Below are positions 7,436 to 13,755 of a stretch of 29,455 nt of DNA, piece after piece (position 1 is the stretch's first letter; every line of letters begins with the position of its first letter). The position numbers and the translations under genes were made by a program. This stretch comes from Acidobacteriota bacterium (GTDB lineage: Bacteria > Acidobacteriota > Vicinamibacteria > Vicinamibacterales > 2-12-FULL-66-21): positions 1 to 29,455 of the forward strand of contig JABFWM010000353.1 in the NCBI GenBank assembly GCA_013362195.1. The letters are read 5' to 3'. The notes below the pieces were generated by a model, which was given only the letters and a program-made list of their open reading frames with translations, did no database searches and was not told where the DNA came from.

Positions 7436-9181
7436 TCATCTGACAAACACGTTCGGCATCAACGCGAGCGGCTCGCCGCGGCGAAACACCTGCAGCGGCG
7501 CCGCGAGCGCCTGCAGGATCCGCGGATTGGTGAAGCCGAGCAGCGATCCGAGCCGCGCCGATTGATCCGCCGCGCCGAACGGGCTCCGGATCACGTCGTA
7601 GATCGACTTGCGCGGCGGATAGACGACGAGTTCCACTTCCGAATCGACGGGAATCTTCGCGCGCTGCTTCGCGATCGCCAGCGCCCGCTCGAGACCGCCC
7701 AACTCGTCGACGAGGCCGATCTGTTTCGCCTGCCGGCCCGTCCACACGCGGCCCTGGCCGATCGCGTCGATGCGTTCCGGGGTCGTGTTGCGCCCCTGCG
7801 CCGCCTTCTCGACGAACGTGTCGTAGGTCGCCTGCATGTTCTCCGCCATGCGCGCCCGTTCTTCCGGCGTGAACGGCCGCACCGGCGAATACATGCCGGC
7901 ATACTTGCCCTGCGACACGCCCTCCATGTTGAGCCCGAGCTTCTTCAGCGTCCCGTCGATCACGAACTTCGTGATCACCACGCCAATCGAACCCGTGAGC
8001 GTCGAGGGTTCGGCGACGATCGCGTGCGCGGGCATGGCGATGTAGTAGCCGCCGGAGGCGGCGACGTCCGACATCGACGCGATGACCGGCTTCTGGGTCT
8101 TCGTGAGCATCACCTCGCGCCAGATCACGTCGGAGGCAATCGCCGACCCGCCCGGGCTGTCGACGCGCAGCACGATCGCTTTGACCGAGCTGTCGGCGCG
8201 CGCCTTCCGCAGGTATTCGACGATGGTGTCGGAGCCGACCACCTGCCCCTGCGGCGACTCGTAGTTGCTCCTGCCGGACGCGATGATCCCGACGGCATAG
8301 ATGACCGCGATGCGCGGCCCTCGTCCGAGGCCGAGCGAGACGGGGCTGACCTGGCGGTAGTCGTTCAGTTCGACATACCGCGGCGTCCCCGCCGCCAGCT
8401 TCACCTTGTCGTCGAGCTCGTCCTCGTATGCGAGGTCGTCGATCAGGCCGACGCGCAGCGCGTCTTCCGGCAGGAACGGGCCGTGGTCGATCAGCGCCTT
8501 GACGTTCGCCTCGCTCTTGTGGCGCCCGTCCGCGATGCCGCGGACGAGCTGCTGGTAGAGATCCGTGTTGAGCGACTCCGCCATCTCGCGGTGTGCGGGC
8601 GTGAAGGTGTGTTCGGTGAAGGTGTTCGATGCCGTCTTGTAGTCGCCGATGTGCAGCGCGTCGGGATAGGCGCCAATCTTGTCGAGCATGCCGCGGAGGA
8701 ACAGCTCGTAGCTCGCAATCCCGGTGAGATCGAGCGACGCCACCGGCATCAGAAACACCTTGTCGCACGCCGTCGCGAGGTAGTACTCCTGCTCCCCGCC
8801 GTATTCCATGTAGGCGATGATCGGTTTCCCGGAGCGGCGGAAATCGACGATCGCGTCGCGAATCTCCTGCACCTTGCCCCAGAGCGCCGCGGCGCCCGCG
8901 GGCTTGATGATCACGCTGGAGATGCGGCTGTCGGCCTTCGCCTTGCGCAGCGTCTCGACGATCGATCGCACGGTCGTCGTCGACTCGATGAACGACCCGA
9001 GCACGCCGCCTGGCTCCACTTCCGCGAAGTCGCCGTCGAGCCGCAACACCAGCGTCGAGTTGCGCGCCACCTGCGGCTCGCGCCCGACCGCGCCGTACAA
9101 CAGCAGGAGGCCGGCCGCCGATACGAACACGGCCAGCACGAGAAGGATGATCACGAGCCAGACGCCGCGCCTGAGAGCCAC
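7436..9181 (-). CDS. sppA: Signal peptide peptidase SppA, long (67K) form
   Basis: The protein has 581 residues from GTG 9181, which is preceded at 5 bases by a strong GGAGG (complement of 9187-9191); an upstream ATG at 9235 lacks such a site. A single membrane anchor spans residues about 6-30 (GVWLVIILLVLAVFV). It carries two S49 serine-peptidase domains, as in the long form. The catalytic Lys182 sits in GDYKTASNTFTE and the nucleophile Ser376 in VAASGGYYIAM, a spacing of 194 residues that is close to the 200 of the Escherichia coli enzyme. SGGSAIASDVIWREV and GSIGVV are further family blocks. It digests cleaved signal peptides at the membrane. It is convergent with kdgK and monocistronic as far as can be seen. 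Confidence 0.95.
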   Translation of the reverse strand: MALRRGVWLVIILLVLAVFVSAAGLLLLYGAVGREPQVARNSTLVLRLDGDFAEVEPGGVLGSFIESTTTVRSIVETLRKAKADSRISSVIIKPAGAAALWGKVQEIRDAIVDFRRSGKPIIAYMEYGGEQEYYLATACDKVFLMPVASLDLTGIASYELFLRGMLDKIGAYPDALHIGDYKTASNTFTEHTFTPAHREMAESLNTDLYQQLVRGIADGRHKSEANVKALIDHGPFLPEDALRVGLIDDLAYEDELDDKVKLAAGTPRYVELNDYRQVSPVSLGLGRGPRIAVIYAVGIIASGRSNYESPQGQVVGSDTIVEYLRKARADSSVKAIVLRVDSPGGSAIASDVIWREVMLTKTQKPVIASMSDVAASGGYYIAMPAHAIVAEPSTLTGSIGVVITKFVIDGTLKKLGLNMEGVSQGKYAGMYSPVRPFTPEERARMAENMQATYDTFVEKAAQGRNTTPERIDAIGQGRVWTGRQAKQIGLVDELGGLERALAIAKQRAKIPVDSEVELVVYPPRKSIYDVIRSPFGAADQSARLGSLLGFTNPRILQALAAPLQVFRRGEPLALMPNVFVR

Positions 9182-9326
9182 ACAAACCTCCGCACCACGC
9201 GGCGCCTCGGCTGTTCCGCACCGTCCGGCCTCCACACGCGCGAGGCCGTGGCACCTGCGTGACCTGCTAGTTTACGACGCTCTTTCGAGCCATTCGCGGC
9301 GGTTCGGGCCTTCCAAAAATGAAATC

Positions 9327-9341
9327 CGCGTCCTGTCTTGT
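9327..9341 (+). repeat. 15-base direct repeat CGCGTCCTGTCTTGT, copy 1
   Basis: This 15-mer is repeated exactly at 11390-11404. This copy lies in the divergent region between sppA and the receiver gene. The two copies bracket the receiver and both PEP-CTERM genes. Flanking bases differ, so this is a short shared motif rather than a long duplication. Its function is unknown. Confidence 0.7.
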
Positions 9342-9395
9342 AATGCCGCGTGCGGCGATGCGCCGGGGAACCGGCGATTTCCCGGCTGAATTCGC

Positions 9396-9827
9396 ATGGC
9401 TCTCCGCTTGCTCGGTCGCCGGATGGCTATGGTGGCCCACGTCCCCGCCGTTGCGATCCTCGTCGTCGAAGACGACGGGAACACGCTGAACGGATATCTG
9501 GAGTTCCTGGCCAGCGCCGGATTCGATCCCACCGGCGTGCAGGACGCTGCGCACGCGCTGCCGATGGCGCTGCGGCACCCGCCGGACGTGGTGATCACCG
9601 ACATCACGCTGCCCGGCATGAGCGGCTTCGAGCTGACGGCGGCGCTCCGTGCCGACGTGCGCACCCGCAACGTGCCGGTCATCGGACTCACCGCGCATTG
9701 GACGCCGCAGGTGCGAACGCGCGCGGCCGACGTGAAGATGCAGGCGATCCTGTTGAAGCCGTGTCTGCCGTCGCACCTCGTCGCCGAGCTGGACCGCCTG
9801 CTTGGCCGCTGCCGCACCACCGCCTGA
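9396..9827 (+). CDS. Stand-alone response-regulator receiver protein (CheY-like)
   Basis: The protein has up to 143 residues and consists essentially of one receiver domain. The acidic pocket is Glu25-Asp26-Asp27 (VVEDD), the phosphoacceptor Asp69 lies in VITDITLPGMSG, and the conserved Thr99 (GLTAH) and Lys121 (LLKPC) are present. There is no output domain. The start is uncertain: ATG 9396 is the longest, while 9423 or 9429 would remove a short arginine-rich leader. No kinase is adjacent, so the partner may be a hybrid kinase elsewhere. It is followed by 192 bases with no gene before the first PEP-CTERM protein. Confidence 0.88.
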   Translation: MALRLLGRRMAMVAHVPAVAILVVEDDGNTLNGYLEFLASAGFDPTGVQDAAHALPMALRHPPDVVITDITLPGMSGFELTAALRADVRTRNVPVIGLTAHWTPQVRTRAADVKMQAILLKPCLPSHLVAELDRLLGRCRTTA

Positions 9828-10019
9828 CGCGTCGGACATCCACTGCCGGGACCCTCAGCCGACAACCTGCCACGCCAGACACCCGGATCGACACGGTTCC
9901 GATCCGCGATGCGCCGGCAGCTGCGCCGCGCCTGAACGCCGCGGCACATCGACTGCACTCGGCCTCCCGAACGGCGAACCGCCGCGGCGGTTCGCACGCG
10001 TTTCGGGAAAGGTGCGCAC

Positions 10020-10676
10020 ATGTCCGCCACAAAAACGGTCCTGGCCTTCTCCTTCGCCGCGATGCTGACCGCGGCGCCCGCCTCCGCGGACGCGATCCTG
10101 TTCGACAGCTTCGGCCCCGGACATTCGTTTCAGACCGCGGCCTCGTTTTTCGGATTCGACACCGGCGAGGAAGGAGATCCCGACAGCCGCTTCGCACGCG
10201 CGTTCGCGTTTACGCCCTCGACATCCGCGAGCCTGCAGGCGCTGGAGCTCGCGCTGCAGTTTCCCTTCTCGTTCACGGAAGGCTCGCTGCAGGTGAACGT
10301 GTTCGCGTCTGACGGCGCGCTGCCCACGGCGTTGCTCGAAACGTTCGGAAGCGGCCAGACCGGCAGCGGCATCTTCCGGTTCGATTCCCTGGCGCATCCG
10401 CTGCTCAGCGCCGGCGCCACCTACTTCGTCGAGGCGACGACCCTCGGCAAGGCGGATGGCTTGTGGTTCCTGTCGCCGCGCTTCCCCGGACTCGTGCCGG
10501 ACGTGGCGCGCAACAACTTCGGTCCCTGGTCCGGCGGCGGGAGGCGGAACTTCGACACCGCGTTCCGCGTGCTCGGCGAAGGGGCGGCAACGCCGGAGCC
10601 CGCAAGCCTCGTGCTGCTCGGCACGGGCGCGGCGATGGCCGGCTGGCGCTCGCGCCGGACGCCCCGGCGGGCGTGA
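10020..10676 (+). CDS. PEP-CTERM sorting-domain protein with choice-of-anchor-like domain
   Basis: The protein has 218 residues. An N-terminal signal peptide (TVLAFSFAAMLTAAPASA, cleavage near residue 23) is followed by a beta-rich domain starting ILFDSFGPG. Phrases such as FTPSTSASLQALELAL, VNVFASDGALPTALLETF and AGATYFVEAT resemble the choice-of-anchor R type. The C-terminus is a classical PEP-CTERM tail: ATPEPASLVLLGTGAAMAGWRSRR, that is, a PEP box, a hydrophobic helix and an arginine cluster. Such proteins are sorted by an exosortase and often found with exopolysaccharide. A purine-rich GGGAAAGG precedes ATG 10020. No exosortase gene is in the window; the specific function is unknown. Confidence 0.9.
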   Translation: MSATKTVLAFSFAAMLTAAPASADAILFDSFGPGHSFQTAASFFGFDTGEEGDPDSRFARAFAFTPSTSASLQALELALQFPFSFTEGSLQVNVFASDGALPTALLETFGSGQTGSGIFRFDSLAHPLLSAGATYFVEATTLGKADGLWFLSPRFPGLVPDVARNNFGPWSGGGRRNFDTAFRVLGEGAATPEPASLVLLGTGAAMAGWRSRRTPRRA

Positions 10677-10718
10677 GCGTGCACGCGATCAACCCGTGAC
10701 ACGACTGCGGAGGTATCG

Positions 10719-11369
10719 ATGCTGAAGGTCGGACGTGCCGTGATCCTGGCGTGTGCTGTCGGCGCCGTGCTGGCCCCGCGCGCGTCCGCCGATCCGCTGC
10801 TGCCCGGGCAGGTGCTGCGCGTCGATTTCGACTTCGCGACCGCGGCGCCTTTTCCGCCGAACTTCGGCGTTCCCGACATGCTGTGGGGCGAATTCACTGC
10901 GACACGGCAGGCGCCCTTCGGAACCTTCACCGCACAGCTGTTCAACGGTTCGGAGCTGCTCGGCACCTACCGCACGAGCGTGAACGGCGACACGTCGGTC
11001 GGCGGCCTGCGCTTCCTCTCTGTCTTTCTCGCCCCCGGCACCGCCTTCGACCTGGGCGTGTTCGGGCCGGCCGGGACCGCGGATTTCTCCAGCGTCCGCA
11101 ACCGTTCCCTCGACGGCCGGTTCGAGTTCTCGATTACGTCGGGTCTCATCGACGTGAACCTGAATAGTGCGGACGTGCTGCTGTGGCACGTGCTGCCGAA
11201 CGGCACCGCCGTGGGAAACGTATCGTCGCATCCGCGGATCACGAACGTGGCGATCGTCGACTCGGCCCCGGAGCCGGCGTCGCTCCTGCTGTTCGGGTCG
11301 GGTGCGGCAATCGCGGCGTGGCGATCGCGCGCGCGGTTGCGCGGACGCGGCCCGATCATCGCACGGTAG
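10719..11369 (+). CDS. PEP-CTERM sorting-domain protein, second copy in tandem
   Basis: The protein has 216 residues with a signal peptide (AVILACAVGAVLAPRASA) and a beta-rich secreted domain without a recognised name. The C-terminal sorting tail is SAPEPASLLLFGSGAAIAAWRSRARLRGR. The start ATG 10719 follows GGAGG closely (GGAGGTATCG). It lies 42 bases after the first PEP-CTERM gene on the same strand, so the two may be co-transcribed, but their N-terminal domains are not clearly homologous. It should be exported and processed by an exosortase encoded elsewhere. Confidence 0.9.
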   Translation: MLKVGRAVILACAVGAVLAPRASADPLLPGQVLRVDFDFATAAPFPPNFGVPDMLWGEFTATRQAPFGTFTAQLFNGSELLGTYRTSVNGDTSVGGLRFLSVFLAPGTAFDLGVFGPAGTADFSSVRNRSLDGRFEFSITSGLIDVNLNSADVLLWHVLPNGTAVGNVSSHPRITNVAIVDSAPEPASLLLFGSGAAIAAWRSRARLRGRGPIIAR

Positions 11370-11389
11370 GGCCGCCCGCGGCACGCGTT

Positions 11390-11404
11390 CGCGTCCTGTC
11401 TTGT
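11390..11404 (+). repeat. 15-base direct repeat CGCGTCCTGTCTTGT, copy 2
   Basis: This is the exact second copy of the 15-mer at 9327-9341. It lies between the convergent stops of the second PEP-CTERM gene and the RodZ-like gene. Confidence 0.7.
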
Positions 11405-11414
11405 GTCGGAGGAT

Positions 11415-11430
11415 GCTCGCCTGTGCGAGT
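11415..11430. terminator. Small hairpin between convergent genes, possible terminator
   Basis: GCTCGC (11415-11420) pairs with GCGAGT (11425-11430) across a CTGT loop: 5 Watson-Crick pairs plus one G-T. It lies 12 bases before the stop end of the RodZ-like gene and 45 bases after the PEP-CTERM stop. No T-tract is present, so a terminator role is tentative. Confidence 0.35.
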
Positions 11431-11441
11431 CGCCGCCCGGC

Positions 11442-12194
11442 TCAGTTCGTCGAACCGGCCGTCGACGGGGTGACGATGGCCGTTCGCACTTCACCGGAAC
11501 GCCCCATCGCCTGCGGCGGCCGGCCGTTCACCTGCCAGCGAACGGCGCCCGCGTCGCCAACGCGGACGCGGACCGCGTCCGTGCCCTTGAGCTGCTCCCG
11601 TTCGCCAGCCTTGAGCGTGCGATAGAGTGCGCGGCGGCCATCGACGCTTGCCGCCACCCACGCCGGCCGTGTGGCCTCCAGGACAACGATGACGCCGCTC
11701 GAGGGCGGAGGCGCCGGCGTAGCCGATGGCGCCGCCGTGCCGACGGTTGCGGCAGGTGTCGGCGCTGAAACACCGGTCGTGGCGACCGCAGGTGGTTCCG
11801 AGCGGCGTTCGAGCACTCGCCGGCCGACGGCGATCACGACCGTGGCCGCCGCAACGGCGATGATCACCACGATCATCACGGTGGCCCAACGCCGGTCGAT
11901 GGCCGGACGAAACCGTACCGGGCGCGGTGCTGCGGGCGGGGCAGGCCGGACCGGCTCGGGAACAGGGGCGAACTGCGCGAAGAACTCGGCGACGGCGGCG
12001 TCGGAGTCCAATCCGACTTCCGCCGCGTACGCGCGAACGATCCCGCGCCCGTACGGCCGCGGCGGAATGGCGCGGACGTCGTCCTGTTCGATCGCCTCGA
12101 GAACGCGTGTGTTCACGCGAGTGGCCCTGGCCACTCTCTCGAGCGTGAGGCCCCGCCCCTCGCGGGCCGTTCGCAGCCGCAACCCTGGAGTCAT
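11442..12194 (-). CDS. RodZ-like protein: HTH_25 domain, one TM helix, DUF4115-like C-terminus
   Basis: The protein has 250 residues. Residues about 3-70 form the RodZ-type helix-turn-helix (LRTAREGRGLTLERVARAT, then IPPRPYGRGIVRAYAAEVGLD). A proline-rich linker follows. One membrane helix (WATVMIVVIIAVAAATVVIAVG) lies near 104-125. A second Pro/Ala/Thr-rich linker leads to a beta-domain (VIVVLEATRPAWVAASVDGRR) like DUF4115, the periplasmic part of RodZ. RodZ links MreB to the cell-wall elongation machinery; isolated paralogues are common, and no mreB is nearby, so a true RodZ role is not certain. It is convergent with the PEP-CTERM genes. Confidence 0.82.
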   Translation of the reverse strand: MTPGLRLRTAREGRGLTLERVARATRVNTRVLEAIEQDDVRAIPPRPYGRGIVRAYAAEVGLDSDAAVAEFFAQFAPVPEPVRPAPPAAPRPVRFRPAIDRRWATVMIVVIIAVAAATVVIAVGRRVLERRSEPPAVATTGVSAPTPAATVGTAAPSATPAPPPSSGVIVVLEATRPAWVAASVDGRRALYRTLKAGEREQLKGTDAVRVRVGDAGAVRWQVNGRPPQAMGRSGEVRTAIVTPSTAGSTN

Positions 12195-12522
12195 GCGGGC
12201 GCTCCGTTCACTGTCGGGCGGCGTATACGCCGTGCTGTTCGCGCGTCATTGCACGTTGCCTGCCTACGGGATGCGCCGGTTCTGCGCACCTCTCGTCCAC
12301 CCGCGCGTCGTCGGTCCATACAGCCAGTGCATGCGCCGCATCGCCGGTACTCACGCGACTCGATCCTGATCCAATCGAACGCGCCGGATGCGCCGGCAGT
12401 TCGTCGACGGTGAGCGCACCACGGATGGCGTGACCCCACGGGGGCAGATATCCGCCTTCCCATGGCTTCCCGAGAGCTGCCGTGTCGCGGTCTCGCTGCT
12501 CGACGCGGGGGCGCCGTTCCGA
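12195..12522. other. Gene-free stretch upstream of the RodZ-like gene and tRNA-Leu
   Basis: Together with the promoter up to the tRNA this interval has 369 bases without a gene. The short open frames in it look like chance high-GC frames, with no recognisable motifs or ribosome sites. The motif ATGCGCCGG recurs near 12269 and 12385 without an obvious structure. It presumably holds the RodZ-like gene's promoter, but I could not identify it. Confidence 0.6.
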
Positions 12523-12528
12523 TATAAT
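12500..12528 (+). promoter_or_regulatory. Sigma-70-type promoter of tRNA-Leu
   Basis: A perfect -10 box TATAAT lies at 12523-12528. TCGACG at 12500-12505 matches four of six bases of the -35 consensus with the optimal 17-base spacer. The predicted transcription start near 12535 is about 30 bases before the mature tRNA. In such GC-rich surroundings the TATAAT stands out. Confidence 0.72.
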
Positions 12529-12563
12529 TGGAAGTTCCAACGGGTTCTGACGTTCTTCTTCGT

Positions 12564-12650
12564 GCGGAAGTGGCGGAACTGGCAGACGCGCAAGCCTCAG
12601 GAGCTTGTGGCCGCAAGGTCGTGGAGGTTCAAATCCTCTCTTCCGCACCA
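12564..12650 (+). tRNA. tRNA-Leu (anticodon CAG)
   Basis: An 87-base class II tRNA with encoded CCA. The acceptor GCGGAAG (12564-12570) pairs with CTTCCGC (12640-12646), followed by ACCA. The anticodon stem CAAGC/GCTTG (12591-12595 and 12603-12607) encloses the loop CTCAGGA with anticodon CAG at 12598-12600, reading CUG. A long variable arm (GGCCGCAAGGTC) and the T-arm GGAGG-TTCAAAT-CCTCT complete the leucine type. Confidence 0.96.
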
Positions 12651-12772
12651 ACACACATGCATTAGCAGACAGGTGGCCCGCAGCTCGACCGCAGCGGGAG
12701 AGCAAGTGATCCATCAAGGCGGATGACAGGTGCCGGCCTGCAGCCGCCGCTCACGACAGAGCGCGCCTCATG

Positions 12773-12793
12773 GTGGGACGTGGGACGCGGGAC
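12773..12793 (+). repeat. Heptanucleotide tandem repeat (GTGGGAC x2, GCGGGAC)
   Basis: Three consecutive 7-base units, GTGGGAC, GTGGGAC and GCGGGAC, lie in the 282-base gene-free stretch between the tRNA and the HigA-like gene. The unit length is the same as in the AGCTGTC array at 7397, but the sequence is unrelated. The rest of this stretch shows no convincing gene. Confidence 0.75.
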
Positions 12794-12932
12794 GGAATAG
12801 AGGGCAGCATAACCGCGTGAACTGCGATCACGCTGGTCGTCCCCGCCATTCGAGCGGTTCGATCGCGTACGTTCACCGATTCGCGGCTCGAAAGCCGACA
12901 CCGGTCGCGGCCTCCCGGCCGGCAGGAATTTC

Positions 12933-13205
12933 GTGTCTACACTATCCGGCAAACCGCGGCACCCCGGCGAGGTGCTGCTGACGCATTTCCTGAAACCGCA
13001 GAACATCGCCGTCGAGGCGGCCGCACAGACCGTTGGCCTGCCCGCCGACGTCCTGCTCGAAGTCGTGGCCGGCGCGCGCAGCGTCACGCCCGACCTGGCG
13101 CTCGCGCTGGCACAGCTGACGCGGACGGTCCCCGAGTTCTGGATCCGGCTGCAGGACGCGGTGGACGCTCACGCGGCCAAAGGGAAAGTGGCGGGCATGA
13201 ACTGA
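12933..13205 (+). CDS. HigA-family antitoxin-like XRE protein (no HigB partner seen)
   Basis: The protein has 90 residues. HPGEVLLTHFLKPQNIAVEAAAQTVGLP and the C-terminal PEFWIRLQDAVDAH match the HigA addiction-module antitoxin family, a compact helix-turn-helix DNA-binding protein. GTG 12933 follows AGGA at 12923-12926. In a canonical higBA operon a toxin of about 90 residues with a RelE-like fold lies just upstream; here the upstream 282 bases contain a tRNA end, a heptad repeat and no RelE-like frame, and the next gene downstream is on the other strand. It therefore appears to be an orphan antitoxin or a stand-alone regulator. Confidence 0.85.
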   Translation: MSTLSGKPRHPGEVLLTHFLKPQNIAVEAAAQTVGLPADVLLEVVAGARSVTPDLALALAQLTRTVPEFWIRLQDAVDAHAAKGKVAGMN

Positions 13206-13209
13206 CCGC

Positions 13210-13749
13210 TCACACGCGCCGCCAGCGGCGTACTCTGCGGCGCACCCCCGTCCAGTAGATCAAGTAATACCCCAGCACGACCGCGCCCGCGGCCAGTGAG
13301 CCGGCGACGCCCGACTGCACCACCCACGTCGTGTGTTCGAAGGCCGATCGCCAGGCCTGCCAGCTTCGCCAGAAGCCGTAGAGCACACGCCCGGTCACGA
13401 CCAACGTGACGCCGAGCACGAGCCACCGATTCGGCGTGTAATACAGCGCACCGGTCGTCGCATCCCACCGCGTCAAGACGAGGCCGAGCAGGCCGAGCAC
13501 ACATCCCAGCCCGAGACCCGCCAGCGCGTAGCGAAACGCGTCCGGCACCCACTGGCTCGTCATCAGCGCGGTGATCATGAACAGGACGGTCGAGAGGGCG
13601 AGCGCGACGAGGTTCAGCGTGGCGATCCAGCGGCGCGCCGGACGCCGCGCGGTTCCCACGCGGTATCGCTGGATGAGCGTGATCGGCAGGATCGCAATCG
13701 ACAGCAGGATCATCCCGACGATGACCCCGGCGAGCAGCAGGATCGGCAC
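13210..13749 (-). CDS. Polytopic membrane protein, possibly DUF1453/CcdC-like
   Basis: The protein has 179 residues starting at GTG 13749, with about five hydrophobic helices: residues 2-25, about 43-63, 72-92, 107-127 and 140-165. The cytoplasmic-looking loops are basic (RYRVGTARRPARRW, and RRRVRRWRRV at the end). The segment TRWDATTGALYYTPNRWLVLGVTLVVTGRVLYGFW recalls the CcdC/DUF1453 pattern, where a short ligand-like loop precedes a helix, but the match is only suggestive. It begins 6 bases after the stop of the BACON-repeat lipoprotein, so the two are likely co-transcribed. Function is unknown. Confidence 0.72.
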   Translation of the reverse strand: MPILLLAGVIVGMILLSIAILPITLIQRYRVGTARRPARRWIATLNLVALALSTVLFMITALMTSQWVPDAFRYALAGLGLGCVLGLLGLVLTRWDATTGALYYTPNRWLVLGVTLVVTGRVLYGFWRSWQAWRSAFEHTTWVVQSGVAGSLAAGAVVLGYYLIYWTGVRRRVRRWRRV

Positions 13750-13755
13750 AGACCG

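Noticed and set aside
12664..12702. Rho-independent terminator after tRNA-Leu
   Set aside because: CCCGC and GCGGG could pair around a 12-base loop, but the stem is weak and no T-tract follows.
12652..12932. HigB-like toxin upstream of the HigA-like gene
   Set aside because: The short open frames here show no RelE/HigB-like residues, and the region contains a heptad repeat.
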